A stretch of DNA of 64,000 nt, from assembly GCF_004000825.1 (NCBI RefSeq), contig NZ_BILZ01000020.1:26172-90171 (forward strand). Direction: 5' to 3'. Each line of letters starts with the position of its first letter. The stretch's first letter is position 1. The DNA comes from Paenibacillus kobensis NBRC 15729 (GTDB taxonomy: Bacteria > Bacillota > Bacilli > Paenibacillales > Paenibacillaceae). The notes below the pieces were generated by a model. It saw nothing but the letters and a program-made list of their open reading frames with translations. It had not been told where the DNA came from and searched no databases. A program made the position numbers and the translations under genes. Positions 27,319-37,014 of the stretch are shown one piece after another.

Positions 27319-28320
27319 GTGGTTGATGTGTTATCGCAGAATGAGATCGACGCACTGCTTGCAGCTTTGTCATCAGGCGAAATGGACGCCGAGGAGCTGA
27401 AGAAGGAGGATACGCAGAAGAAAGTTCGCGTATATGACTTTAAGCGTGCGCTTCGGTTCTCTAAGGATCACATCCGCAGCTTGACGCGTATTCATGAAAA
27501 CTTCGCGCGGTATTTGACAACCTATTTCTCCGCGCAGCTTCGAACATTCGTTCAGATAAGCGTTGTGGACGTCGAACAGCTACCATACGATGAGTTCATC
27601 CGCTCGATTCCGAAGATGACGATTCTGAACATCTTCGAGGCGGAACCGCTCGAAGGACGGATGGTACTGGAAGTCCATCCGAACGTCGCTTATGCGATGT
27701 TGGACCGGCTGCTTGGCGGACAAGGCACTGCGCCTTCCAAGATGAACGCGCTGACCGAAATCGAAATGACGGTGATGGAGCGGATATTCAGCCGCGCATT
27801 CGACAGCTTGCAAGAAGCATGGAAAACGGTGCTCGATATATCGCCAAGGCTTGAGGCGCTCGAGACGAATCCGCAGTTCATGCAAATCGTGTCGCCGAAC
27901 GAAACGATTGCCTTGATCTCGCTTAGCACCAAAATCGGGGATACGACGGGGATGATCAATTTATGTATTCCGCATGTCGTCATTGAACCGATCATGCCTA
28001 AGCTCTCTGTACACCACTGGTTCGTATCGCAGAAGAAATCGCGTTCCCCTGAAGAGGTGGACATGCTGGAGCAGCGGGTCAATCGGGCGAAGCTGCCAAT
28101 TGCCGTCGAATTAGGCGAATCGACTATCAACATTCATGAGTTTCTTAACTTGGCAGCGGGCGACGTAATTACGCTCAATAAACCAGTAGGCGAAGGACTG
28201 CACATCAAGGTCGGCAATAAACTCAAGTTTGTCGGAAGTCCGGGCTCGATTAAAGACCGGGTAGCCATACAGGTTGACGAGATTGTCAGCGAAGGGGTAG
28301 AGGAAGAACATGACGAGTAA
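27319..28320 (+). CDS. fliM: Flagellar motor switch protein FliM
   Basis: Switch protein (333 aa) that receives phosphorylated CheY. The N-terminal CheY-binding motif LSQNEIDALLAAL is at residues 5-17. A CheC-like middle domain and a C-terminal SpoA (surface presentation) domain follow (VELGESTINIHEFLNLAAGD). GTG start with AGGGGGGTGAGA upstream. It overlaps fliY by 11 nt. Confidence 0.97.
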   Translation: MVDVLSQNEIDALLAALSSGEMDAEELKKEDTQKKVRVYDFKRALRFSKDHIRSLTRIHENFARYLTTYFSAQLRTFVQISVVDVEQLPYDEFIRSIPKMTILNIFEAEPLEGRMVLEVHPNVAYAMLDRLLGGQGTAPSKMNALTEIEMTVMERIFSRAFDSLQEAWKTVLDISPRLEALETNPQFMQIVSPNETIALISLSTKIGDTTGMINLCIPHVVIEPIMPKLSVHHWFVSQKKSRSPEEVDMLEQRVNRAKLPIAVELGESTINIHEFLNLAAGDVITLNKPVGEGLHIKVGNKLKFVGSPGSIKDRVAIQVDEIVSEGVEEEHDE

Positions 28321-29581
28321 AGATTACTTGAGTCAAGAAGAAATCGACGCTTTGCTGCGGCAATCGTCCAACGATCCGGAGCCTGAACTGTCCGGCAGCG
28401 CCACGACAGATATTACGAATTACTTGAACAATATCGAGCAGGATGCACTTGGCGAGATCGGCAACATCACATTCGGCAGTGCGGCAACCGCTCTGTCCAC
28501 CTTGCTAGGCAAGAAAGTCGATATTACGACACCGCAAGTGACGCTTGTTAAGCGCTCGGAACTGAAAGAAGTGTTCCCGAAGCCGCATGTAGCCGTATCG
28601 GTTGAATACGTAGACGGCTTCCAAGGCATTAACTCACTCGTCATTAAGACGCACGATGCACAGGTCATTGCTGATCTCATGCTCGGCGGCGAAGGCATTG
28701 TGCCGCAAGCTGAATTGAATGAGATTCATATCAGCGCGGTGCAAGAAGCGATGAACCAAATGATGGGCTCGTCGGCGACTTCGATGTCGACGATCTTCAA
28801 CCGTTTCGTTAATATTTCACCTCCGGGAATCGACATCTTGGACGTTGAAGGCGGCAATGGCGTTGAAACGCTGCCGCAAGATGATGAATTTATTAACGTT
28901 TCGTTTAGACTGATGATCGGCGATCTGATCGATTCGACGATCATGCAGCTGCTGCCAATTTCGTTCGCGAAGCAAATGGTTGCAACTCTGATGGGCGGCA
29001 TGGAAGAAGCGCCTGCGGCAGAGCCTGCTGCGATTGCAGCTCCTGCACCAGTTGCTGCTGCTGCGGCGTCAGCACCTGCACCTGCGCCTGCTGCTGCACC
29101 GCCTGGATATGCGGAACAGCCGCCTATGTATGCGGCGCAGCCTCCAATGTACGCAGAGCAGCAGCCAATGTACGCGCAGCAGCCGATGTATGCGCAGCAA
29201 CAGCCGATGTATGCACCGCCGCAAGGACCGAATACATATGGACAAATGCCGAATCGCAATGTGAACGTTCAGCCTGTTCAATTCGCAAATTTCCAAGGCG
29301 CACCTTACGTTCAGTCAGACGACACAAATCTCAATTTGCTTCTCGACATACCGCTCAAAGTAACGGTAGAATTGGGTAGAACCCAAAAGCAGATCAAAGA
29401 AATTCTTGAATTGTCGCAAGGATCCATCATTGAACTGGACAAGCTTGCCGGCGAGCCGGTCGACATCCTGGTGAACAACAAGCTGATCGCGAAGGGCGAG
29501 GTCGTCGTCATTGACGAAAACTTCGGTGTCCGTGTAACGGATATCGTAAGTCAATGGGACCGTATGCAAAAAATTCAATAA
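28310..29581 (+). CDS. fliY: Flagellar motor switch phosphatase FliY
   Basis: Switch component and CheY-P phosphatase (423 aa), the Bacillota equivalent of FliN. The N-terminal EIDALLRQSSND motif matches FliM. The CheC-type domain has two phosphatase helices (DALGEIGNITFGSAATALST; VQEAMNQMMGSSATSMS). The C-terminal SpoA/FliN domain (LLLDIPLKVTVELGRTQKQI) ends the chain. The linker (about 225-310) starts Ala/Pro-rich and ends in tandem PMYAxQ repeats, longer than in B. subtilis. Confidence 0.96.
   Translation: MTSKDYLSQEEIDALLRQSSNDPEPELSGSATTDITNYLNNIEQDALGEIGNITFGSAATALSTLLGKKVDITTPQVTLVKRSELKEVFPKPHVAVSVEYVDGFQGINSLVIKTHDAQVIADLMLGGEGIVPQAELNEIHISAVQEAMNQMMGSSATSMSTIFNRFVNISPPGIDILDVEGGNGVETLPQDDEFINVSFRLMIGDLIDSTIMQLLPISFAKQMVATLMGGMEEAPAAEPAAIAAPAPVAAAAASAPAPAPAAAPPGYAEQPPMYAAQPPMYAEQQPMYAQQPMYAQQQPMYAPPQGPNTYGQMPNRNVNVQPVQFANFQGAPYVQSDDTNLNLLLDIPLKVTVELGRTQKQIKEILELSQGSIIELDKLAGEPVDILVNNKLIAKGEVVVIDENFGVRVTDIVSQWDRMQKIQ
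29104..29224 (+). repeat. In-frame tandem repeat in the fliY linker
   Basis: Six imperfect copies of a unit encoding (Q)P-P/Q-MYA-x-Q, with cores CCTATGTATGCG, CCAATGTACGCA and CCGATGTATGCG. They form the spacer between the CheC-like and FliN-like domains. Copy lengths are multiples of 3, so the frame is kept. Confidence 0.75.
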
Positions 29582-29604
29582 CATCCTAGGGGGAAATTTG
29601 AACG

Positions 29605-29967
29605 ATGGCAAACCGAATTTTGATCGTAGATGATGCAGCATTCATGCGTATGATGATCCGTGATATTTTGACGAAAAACGGATATGAGGTTGTCGGTGAA
29701 GCGCCGGACGGCTCGGTTGCTGTCGAGAAGTTTAAAGAACTGAAACCGGACTTGACGACAATGGATATTACGATGCCGGAGATGGATGGTATCGTTGCAT
29801 TGAAAGAGATCAAGAAGATTGATCCGAACGCGAAAGTCATCATGTGCTCTGCAATGGGCCAACAAGCGATGGTTATCGATGCGATCCAAGCCGGCGCGAA
29901 AGACTTTATCGTGAAGCCGTTCCAAGCGGACCGTGTAATCGAAGCGATCAAGAAGACGCTCGGTTAG
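29605..29967 (+). CDS. cheY: Chemotaxis response regulator CheY
   Basis: Single-domain receiver (120 aa) that binds FliM when phosphorylated. Acid pocket D9-D10, phospho-acceptor D54 (TTMDITMPEMDG), and K104 (VKPF) are all present. AGGGGGAAA precedes the ATG. As in B. subtilis, it lies between fliY and fliO rather than with the other che genes. Confidence 0.97.
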   Translation: MANRILIVDDAAFMRMMIRDILTKNGYEVVGEAPDGSVAVEKFKELKPDLTTMDITMPEMDGIVALKEIKKIDPNAKVIMCSAMGQQAMVIDAIQAGAKDFIVKPFQADRVIEAIKKTLG

Positions 29968-29979
29968 GCCGTTCACATC

Positions 29980-30600
29980 ATGAAGAATAACCAGATTCGA
30001 ATCGCGGCGCTCGCGACAGCCATAATGCCTTTCTCGGCACTTAAGGCTGCCGCGGCGTCCGAAGGACTGGAGACACCGGATACGGCACCTACTTACGGCA
30101 GTATGACCGGGAGTCTCGTGACCGTACTGATTGCTCTTGCTGTCATTATTGGACTTATTATTTTCGCGATCAAGTTTCTAGCCCGCCGCAATCGAGGATG
30201 GGGCGCCAACCGAGCGCTTCGTGCGCTAGGCGGCGTCCCGCTCGGTCAGCATAAGTCGATTCAAGTTGTCGAATTAGCCGGTAAAGTGTATGTTGTCGGC
30301 ATCGGCGAAGACGTTCGACTGCTGGACCGGATCGATGATCCGGAAGAAGCGGCTAGAATTATTAATCAAATGGAACAAACGAGCGGCGCGGGCTGGAATC
30401 CGGCGGCGTTCTCGGATCTGATGAACCGATTCCGCAATCGAGGCGATCAAACAACCTCCGAGACGAAGGGATCGAACGAAGGGCCAGATTTCGAGCTTAT
30501 GCTGCGCCAGAAGCTGGATGAGCAGTCGCAGCGCAAGCAGCAGGTCGAAACGCTGCTTCGCTCCTCAAATCAAAGCGATCGGTTGATGGATGATGAATAA
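29980..30600 (+). CDS. fliO: Flagellar biosynthetic protein FliO (FliZ)
   Basis: Assembly factor (206 aa) for the FliP ring of the export gate. A probable N-terminal signal or anchor segment (about 8-27) and a second transmembrane helix (about 47-68, LVTVLIALAVIIGLIIFAIK) precede a cytoplasmic FliO domain (ALRALGGVPLGQHKSIQVVE). The C-terminal tail is polar and Gln-rich. The ribosome binding site is weak. It overlaps fliP by 11 nt. Confidence 0.9.
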   Translation: MKNNQIRIAALATAIMPFSALKAAAASEGLETPDTAPTYGSMTGSLVTVLIALAVIIGLIIFAIKFLARRNRGWGANRALRALGGVPLGQHKSIQVVELAGKVYVVGIGEDVRLLDRIDDPEEAARIINQMEQTSGAGWNPAAFSDLMNRFRNRGDQTTSETKGSNEGPDFELMLRQKLDEQSQRKQQVETLLRSSNQSDRLMDDE

Positions 30601-31357
30601 AAAATGGATAGTTGCAGCCGTTATTGTGCAACTCGTTTTGTGGGGCTTGTTCCAATCCCATGCTTATGCGGAACCGCTGCCGAACATTAACATTCAAGTC
30701 GGTAACGGCGCAGATTCAGGGACACCAGGCACTAGCGCAATTTCGATCTTGCTGCTGCTGACCGTACTCAGTATCGCCCCGGCGATTCTCGTGCTGATGA
30801 CAAGCTTTACCCGAATCGTCATCGTACTCGGATTTCTGCGGACGTCACTCGGTACACAGCAAATGCCGCCTAACCAGGTGTTGATCGGACTAGCTATGTT
30901 TCTTACCTTCTTCGTCATGTCGCCCACGCTTGCTCAAGTGAACGATGTCGCCCTTCAGCCTTATTTGAAAGGCGAGATTACGCAGACACAGGCATTCGAG
31001 AAAGCGGCAGATCCGATGAAAAAATTTATGTTCGCGCAAACCCGGGAAAAAGACTTGCTGCTCTTCATCAAATATACGAAAACCGAGAAGCCGACAAGCT
31101 ACAAGGACATCCCGATTACGGTTCTCGTACCGGCATATGCGATCAGCGAGCTTAAGACGGCGTTTCAGATGGGCTTCATGATTTTTATCCCATTTTTAAT
31201 AATCGATATGGTCGTTTCCAGTACGCTAATGGCGATGGGGATGATGATGCTGCCACCGGTCATGATCTCGCTGCCGTTCAAGATTCTGCTGTTCATCCTC
31301 GTCGATGGATGGTACTTGGTCGTCAAGTCGCTGCTAATGAGCTTTAATATGACCTAG
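30590..31357 (+). CDS. fliP: Flagellar type III export gate protein FliP
   Basis: Core pore subunit (255 aa). A cleavable N-terminal signal peptide ends near AYAEP. Family motifs: LLLLTVLSIAPAILVLMTSF, TRIVIVLGFLRTSLGTQQMP, GFMIFIPFLIIDMVVSSTLM and GMMMLPPVMISLPFKILLFI. The start codon lies inside the end of fliO. Confidence 0.97.
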   Translation: MMNKKWIVAAVIVQLVLWGLFQSHAYAEPLPNINIQVGNGADSGTPGTSAISILLLLTVLSIAPAILVLMTSFTRIVIVLGFLRTSLGTQQMPPNQVLIGLAMFLTFFVMSPTLAQVNDVALQPYLKGEITQTQAFEKAADPMKKFMFAQTREKDLLLFIKYTKTEKPTSYKDIPITVLVPAYAISELKTAFQMGFMIFIPFLIIDMVVSSTLMAMGMMMLPPVMISLPFKILLFILVDGWYLVVKSLLMSFNMT

Positions 31358-31377
31358 CGGAAAGGAACGAGCATGCG

Positions 31378-31647
31378 ATGAGTGCGGAATTTATTATCGG
31401 ATTGGCCGGAGAGGCCGTATTCGTTATTTTGAAAACGAGCGCGCCGATGCTCGTCATCGGACTCGCCGTCGGTTTGATCGTCAGTATCTTTCAAGCAACG
31501 ACGCACATTCAGGAGCAGACGCTCGCATTCGTTCCGAAGATCGTAGCTGTATTCGTTTCGCTCATCTTCTTCGGACCATGGATACTGAATACGCTGGTCG
31601 ACTTCACGTTTAACATTTTGAACAACTTGTACAAATACATCGGATAG
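31378..31647 (+). CDS. fliQ: Flagellar type III export gate protein FliQ
   Basis: Small two-helix gate subunit (89 aa) that packs around FliP/FliR. Visible: AVFVILKTSAPMLVIGLAVG followed by LIVSIFQATTHIQEQTLAFV, the FliQ/SpaQ signature. The ATG follows a GGAAAGGAACGAGC-type ribosome binding site. Confidence 0.96.
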   Translation: MSAEFIIGLAGEAVFVILKTSAPMLVIGLAVGLIVSIFQATTHIQEQTLAFVPKIVAVFVSLIFFGPWILNTLVDFTFNILNNLYKYIG

Positions 31648-31660
31648 GCTGGTTGAAAGG

Positions 31661-32452
31661 ATGGAGCTGATCGAACAGGGGTTCCCTATTTTTTTGCTAA
31701 TCTTTTGTCGAATGACAGCATTTTTCGTCGTAGCGCCGATATTCTCGATGCGAGGCGTACCGACGCCGTTCAAGATCGGCCTGGGATTCTTCCTCTCGCT
31801 AATCGTATTTCTGACTTACGGAGTGAAGGAAACCGCCGTATTGGACGCGACGTACATTCTGCTTGTTCTTCGCGAAGTATTAGTCGGTCTGCTTCTAGGC
31901 TTTGTCGTCTATCTGTTCTTCTCGGTCGTTCAGACGGCCGGCGCGTTGATGGATATTTCGATGGGTTTCGCTATGTCGAACGTCGTGGATCCCATTACTG
32001 GGGCATCGTCGCCGATCATGGGCAACTTGAAGTACATGATTCTCATCCTGGTGTTTCTGTCCATGAACGGTCATCATTTTATGCTGACCTCTCTGATGGA
32101 CAGCTATCAATGGCTGCCGCTCGATAACGATCTGTTCGCAAGAATATACGATGGCAAAGTGTCTGATTTCATCGCCGTAACGTTCTCTGAAACATTCATG
32201 CTGGCATTCCAGATCGCGTCGCCGATTCTAGTCGCGATGTTCCTAACGGATGTCGCGCTTGGCTTTCTTGCGAAGACGGCACCGCAGTATAACGTATTCA
32301 TTATCGGGATGCCGCTCAAGATCATTCTCGGATTAATTATGGTCGTACTCATTCTTCCTACGATGTCCGGGGTGTTCGAGCATTTGTTCACCGTAATGTT
32401 CGACCGAATGCATAGTCTGCTTGCCATGCTGAAGAGACCGGATGCCGGCTGA
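31661..32452 (+). CDS. fliR: Flagellar type III export gate protein FliR
   Basis: Gate subunit (263 aa) with about six transmembrane segments. Signatures: FFVVAPIFSMRGVPTPFKIG, ILLVLREVLVGLLLGFVVYL and MDISMGFAMSNVVDPITG. It overlaps the frame of flhB by a few nucleotides (TGATG at 32450-32454), although the likely flhB start is farther down. Confidence 0.96.
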   Translation: MELIEQGFPIFLLIFCRMTAFFVVAPIFSMRGVPTPFKIGLGFFLSLIVFLTYGVKETAVLDATYILLVLREVLVGLLLGFVVYLFFSVVQTAGALMDISMGFAMSNVVDPITGASSPIMGNLKYMILILVFLSMNGHHFMLTSLMDSYQWLPLDNDLFARIYDGKVSDFIAVTFSETFMLAFQIASPILVAMFLTDVALGFLAKTAPQYNVFIIGMPLKIILGLIMVVLILPTMSGVFEHLFTVMFDRMHSLLAMLKRPDAG

Positions 32453-32499
32453 TGAACGTCAGACCGAAGGCACCAGCGCCCAATGTAGGAGGTGACCGC

Positions 32500-33609
32500 A
32501 TGACAGCGAGCAGACCGCAGTACCGATTGAAGCTTGATCTTCAATTGTTCAACCAGGAGAAGACAGAGAAAGCAACGCCGAAGAAGAAGCGCGAGGCTCG
32601 CGAGAAGGGGCAGGTCGCCAAGTCCAATGAGCTGCCGGGCGCCTTCATTTTATTGTTCGTGTTTATGAGCTTCGCCATGATTGGACCCTTTTACAAAAGC
32701 AGGCTTATATCGTTGTTCGGAGACTTGTTCGAGGATTGGATGACGATGGAAGTGACGACCGGCAACGTCATGTCGTTGTTTACAAAGCTGATGTACGAAA
32801 TGCTGATCATGCTGTCGCCGGTGTTCGCCATAGCGGTAGTCGTAGCCCTCTTAGCCGGTTATATGCAGGTTGGTTTCTTGTTAACGGGCAAGTCGCTGGC
32901 TCCCAAGTTCAGCAAGCTTAACCCGTTAACGAATGCGAAAGAAATACTGTCCATGAAGACGCTCGTTGAATTTCTCAAAAATATGCTGAAGCTTGTCGTC
33001 ATCGGCCTCATCGTATTTATGACTTTGAAGAGCGATTGGGAACGCATTCTTCAATTGGATACGCTGCCCGTTACCTATTTGCTCGGCTTCGCAGGCGGCA
33101 TCGCTCTAAAGCTTGGCATTGAAGTCGGTGCCGTGCTCGTTGTCCTAGCGGTCGCGGATTACTTCTATCAGAAGTATGAGTATGACAAGAGCTTGAAGAT
33201 GTCTAAGCAAGATATTAAGGACGAATTCAAAACAACCGAAGGTAACCCGCTAATTAAAGGGCGGATCCGCGAGCGTCAACGGAAAATGGCGATTCAGCGG
33301 ATGATGCAGGAAGTGCCGAAGGCGGATGTCGTTATCACGAACCCGACACACTTCGCCATCGCCCTGAAGTACGACGCTGCTAAGATGGAAGCCCCGGTCG
33401 TATTAGCCAAAGGCATGGATTACGTGGCACTGCGAATTCGGGAGAAGGCCAAGGAGCACGGCGTCATTACGATGGAAAACAAGCCGCTCGCCAGAGCGCT
33501 GTACGACCGATCGGAAATCGGCGATTCGATTCCTTCGGATCTGTTTCAAGCGGTGGCGGAAGTACTGGCATATGTATATAAGTTGAAAGGTCGAGTGAAA
33601 TCATCTTGA
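32500..33609 (+). CDS. flhB: Flagellar export switch protein FlhB
   Basis: Membrane protein (369 aa) that controls substrate class during export. The cytoplasmic N-terminus (LDLQLFNQEKTEKATPKKKR) is followed by four transmembrane helices and a C-terminal domain with the self-cleavage motif NPTH (TNPTHFAIALKYDAAKMEAP). An ATG at 32452 is in frame, but TAGGAGGTGA just before the ATG at 32500 makes the shorter form much more likely. Confidence 0.96.
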   Translation: MTASRPQYRLKLDLQLFNQEKTEKATPKKKREAREKGQVAKSNELPGAFILLFVFMSFAMIGPFYKSRLISLFGDLFEDWMTMEVTTGNVMSLFTKLMYEMLIMLSPVFAIAVVVALLAGYMQVGFLLTGKSLAPKFSKLNPLTNAKEILSMKTLVEFLKNMLKLVVIGLIVFMTLKSDWERILQLDTLPVTYLLGFAGGIALKLGIEVGAVLVVLAVADYFYQKYEYDKSLKMSKQDIKDEFKTTEGNPLIKGRIRERQRKMAIQRMMQEVPKADVVITNPTHFAIALKYDAAKMEAPVVLAKGMDYVALRIREKAKEHGVITMENKPLARALYDRSEIGDSIPSDLFQAVAEVLAYVYKLKGRVKSS

Positions 33610-33625
33610 AACGGGGGAACAGTTC

Positions 33626-35659
33626 ATGAAACCAAGGGACCTGGTCATATTGATCGGCATCATCGGCATCGTGCTCATGATGGTTATTCCCGTCCCAACG
33701 CTCCTAATGGACGTGCTTCTCATCATTAATATTTCGATAGCGTTAATGATTTTGCTCATCTCGATGAATACGAAGGATGCGCTGCAGTTTTCGATCTTTC
33801 CGTCCGTACTCTTAATAACAACTTTGTTCAGACTTGCGCTTAACGTATCGACGACAAGAAACATACTCGCGAAACACGAAGCGGGTGAAGTTGTGGAAAC
33901 GTTCGGCAACTGGGTGGCAGGCGGGGAAATTGCAATCGGTTTTATCGTCTTCCTCATCTTGGTCGTTGTTCAATTCATCGTCATCACGAAAGGCTCGGAA
34001 CGGGTTGCAGAAGTAGCGGCAAGATTTACGCTCGACGCGATGCCCGGTAAACAGATGAGTATCGATGCCGACTTGAATGCCGGTCTTATTAATGAACAGC
34101 AAGCGAAGGAACGCCGGTCCAAAATCGAAAGAGAAGCCGATTTCTACGGTGCAATGGACGGTGCGAGCAAATTCGTCAAAGGTGACGCGATTGCCGCAAT
34201 CGTCATTCTCTTCATTAACTTAATCGGCGGTTTCATCGTCGGTATGGCGATTCACGGCATGGGCTTTTCGGATGCCTTGCATACGTACTCGATTCTGACG
34301 ATCGGCGACGGTCTCGTTAGCCAAATCCCGGCACTGCTCATTTCGACGGCATCCGGTATGATCGTTACGCGGGCTTCGTCCGAAGGCAATCTGGCAGACG
34401 ATCTGTCTACGCAAATGCTGAAATATCCGAAGCTGCTCTATATCGTTGCAGGAACAATCACGTTGCTCGGCTTCTTTACTCCTATCGGCTGGTTCCGTAC
34501 GCTTCCGATCGCTGCGATTCTCGCTTATGGCGGTTGGCGATTGCAGAAGAATATGAACAAGCAGCAACAGCAGGAGGAGCTACTGGTCGAAGAGCAGCAA
34601 ATCGAGGAAGTACGAAGTCCGGAAAGCGTTATCAGTCTGCTGCAGGTCGATCCGATCGAATTCGAATTCGGTTATGGTCTTATCCCGCTCGCGGATGCGC
34701 AGCAGGGCGGCGACTTGCTTGACCGGATCATTATGATCAGGCGGCAATGCGCTCTGGAGCTCGGACTCGTCGTTCCGGTTATCCGTATTCGCGACAACAT
34801 TCAGCTGAAGCCGAATGAATACGTGATCAAAATAAAAGGAAATACGGTAGCCCGAGGCGACTTGCTCCTCAACCATTACTTGGCGATGAGCCCAGGCTTC
34901 GATGATGATGCGGTAATCGGCATCGAAACGACAGAGCCGGCGTTCGGTTTGCCGGCGTTGTGGATTGACGAAGCGATGAAAGAACGGGCTGAATTGTCCG
35001 GTTATACCGTCGTCGATCCGCCATCGGTCGTCGCAACGCACTTGACCGAGATCGTTAAGCGCCATGCGCACGAGCTGATCGGCCGACAAGAGACGAAAGC
35101 GCTGGTCGAGAATGTGAAGGAAAACTACCCGGCGCTCGTCGACGAGCTCATTCCGAATTTGCTCACAGTCGGCGACGTTCAGAAGGTGCTTGCGAAACTG
35201 CTGAAAGAGAAAATTTCGATCCGCGATCTGGTCACGATCTTCGAAACGCTTGCGGATCAAGGGGCATATACGAAAGACACCGATGTGCTTACCGAATACG
35301 TCAGACAGTCTCTCTCTCGTCAAATTACGCTTCAATTCTCTCCGGATGGCGAGATGCTTCGCGTCATTACAGTTGGACCTTCATTGGAGAAGAAGATAGC
35401 CGAATCGGTGCAGCAATCGGATCAGGGCAGCTACTTGTCGATCGATCCTGTCGCTACACAGCAAATCTATCAGAAGCTTTCAGAGCAAGTAACGAAGCAG
35501 ATTCAATCCGGCAATCAACCGGTTGTGCTCGCATCCCCAACGATTCGGATGTACTTGCGCAAGCTGGTCGAGCGGACGATGCAGGATATTCCGGTATTGT
35601 CTTACAGTGAGCTGGAGCCGAATATTGAAGTTCAAAGCGTCGGGGTGGTGAATCTGTGA
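33626..35659 (+). CDS. flhA: Flagellar biosynthesis protein FlhA
   Basis: Export-gate protein (677 aa) with an N-terminal membrane half (about 8 transmembrane segments, including the FHIPEP-type region TTLFRLALNVSTTRNILAKH and the cytoplasmic loop MPGKQMSIDADLNAGLI). The C-terminal cytoplasmic half docks chaperone-substrate complexes (KENYPALVDELIPNLLTVGD; VVLASPTIRMYLRKLVERT). It overlaps flhF by 4 nt. Confidence 0.97.
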   Translation: MKPRDLVILIGIIGIVLMMVIPVPTLLMDVLLIINISIALMILLISMNTKDALQFSIFPSVLLITTLFRLALNVSTTRNILAKHEAGEVVETFGNWVAGGEIAIGFIVFLILVVVQFIVITKGSERVAEVAARFTLDAMPGKQMSIDADLNAGLINEQQAKERRSKIEREADFYGAMDGASKFVKGDAIAAIVILFINLIGGFIVGMAIHGMGFSDALHTYSILTIGDGLVSQIPALLISTASGMIVTRASSEGNLADDLSTQMLKYPKLLYIVAGTITLLGFFTPIGWFRTLPIAAILAYGGWRLQKNMNKQQQQEELLVEEQQIEEVRSPESVISLLQVDPIEFEFGYGLIPLADAQQGGDLLDRIIMIRRQCALELGLVVPVIRIRDNIQLKPNEYVIKIKGNTVARGDLLLNHYLAMSPGFDDDAVIGIETTEPAFGLPALWIDEAMKERAELSGYTVVDPPSVVATHLTEIVKRHAHELIGRQETKALVENVKENYPALVDELIPNLLTVGDVQKVLAKLLKEKISIRDLVTIFETLADQGAYTKDTDVLTEYVRQSLSRQITLQFSPDGEMLRVITVGPSLEKKIAESVQQSDQGSYLSIDPVATQQIYQKLSEQVTKQIQSGNQPVVLASPTIRMYLRKLVERTMQDIPVLSYSELEPNIEVQSVGVVNL

Positions 35660-37014
35660 GAGTAAAGCGTTATTTGGTTAACGAGGTGTCCGAGGCGCTG
35701 CCTCTCATCCGCAGCGAGCTGGGCAAAGATGCCGTTATTCTAAGCACGAAAGATATTAAGACCGGAGGATTCATGGGCATGTTTCGCAAGCGGATGACCG
35801 AGGTTGTCGCTGCGATAGAATCCGAAGGTTCCAAGCCTAACAAATCCAAGGCTGCTGCCGCTCCATTCCAGGCAGCAGCCGTCCCCGCACGTACGGCCAA
35901 TTCGGCAGCAGCCGCTTATGCCGGCAATACAGGCAATGCAACTGCCGCAGCGACGGCAGTACTAGACCGGCCCGATCCGCAGATTACCGCGGAGCGGGCA
36001 GCGGCGCTTCTGCAGGCAGCAGCGGGACACACTTCCTCGGTTACAGCGGATTCCGCAGCCGGCTCGATCATGTCGGCTCTTGCAGCTGGACCGCAAGCCG
36101 CTAATTCGATGACGAAGCCGAGCAAGTCATCGAAGGTGACGGAGGACGCTTTAGTAAGCGAGATCCGGGATATGAAGGAATGGATAATGAAGCTGTCCCG
36201 GCAGAAAGAGCTCGATTCTCAGCCAGAAGCTATCAAGCAGCTTCGCACGCGGCTGGATGAGCAAGAGGTTGCATCCGAATGGTCCGACAAACTTATCGAT
36301 CAGTTAATGGAGCAGATCGATGAAGGAGCGGACCTATCGGATACCCGCCAGCTTTGGGAACGTGCATCGGCTATTCTATTAGACTGGTTGAAGCCATACG
36401 AGCATCCAGGTATCCAGCCGTCCGATCGGGCGGTCTACTTCGTCGGCCCGACGGGAGTCGGCAAGACGACGACGATTGCGAAGCTGGCTGCTGAACAAAC
36501 GTTGAAGAAGGGCAAGAAGGTTGGCTTCATAACGTCGGATACGTACCGGATAGCAGCGGTCGATCAGCTTCGAACGTACGCCAACATTTTGAACGTTCCG
36601 ATGGAAGTTGTTTTCTCGCCGAATGAAGTACCCCGAGCGTTCGAACGACTAGAGGACCGGGATGTTATCTTCATGGATACAGCGGGCCGCAATTATCGAA
36701 GCGAGCTTCATGTATCCGAAGTAAACAGTATGATGAGTGCGCATTCCGGCAACGTATTTCTTGTCATGAGCCTGACAGGACGGACGAAAGATATGGCGAT
36801 TGTAGCCGAGCGCTTCATCCCATACGGTGTGCGGCAAGCTGTTTTCACGAAGCTGGATGAAACGTTCGTTTACGGATCGCTGCTGAACATTGTATTGGAA
36901 TACGGCTTGCAGCCTGCTTATATCGCTAGCGGACAAACGGTTCCGGACGATATTGATTTGTTCCAAGCCGAAGCCTACGTCGGATTGCTCTTAGGAGATC
37001 CTGCGGATGTATGA
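35656..37014 (+). CDS. flhF: Flagellar biosynthesis GTPase FlhF
   Basis: SRP-family GTPase (452 aa) that sets flagellar number and place. The N-terminal B domain (MRVKRYLVNEVSEALPLIRS) is followed by a long Ala-rich linker (about 55-165) and the NG domain: P-loop [33 protein letters not shown] and FMDTAGRNYRS. GTG start overlapping flhA (GTGA). The linker is unusually Ala-rich, probably disordered. Confidence 0.96.
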   Translation: MRVKRYLVNEVSEALPLIRSELGKDAVILSTKDIKTGGFMGMFRKRMTEVVAAIESEGSKPNKSKAAAAPFQAAAVPARTANSAAAAYAGNTGNATAAATAVLDRPDPQITAERAAALLQAAAGHTSSVTADSAAGSIMSALAAGPQAANSMTKPSKSSKVTEDALVSEIRDMKEWIMKLSRQKELDSQPEAIKQLRTRLDEQEVASEWSDKLIDQLMEQIDEGADLSDTRQLWERASAILLDWLKPYEHPGIQPSDRAVYFVGPTGVGKTTTIAKLAAEQTLKKGKKVGFITSDTYRIAAVDQLRTYANILNVPMEVVFSPNEVPRAFERLEDRDVIFMDTAGRNYRSELHVSEVNSMMSAHSGNVFLVMSLTGRTKDMAIVAERFIPYGVRQAVFTKLDETFVYGSLLNIVLEYGLQPAYIASGQTVPDDIDLFQAEAYVGLLLGDPADV

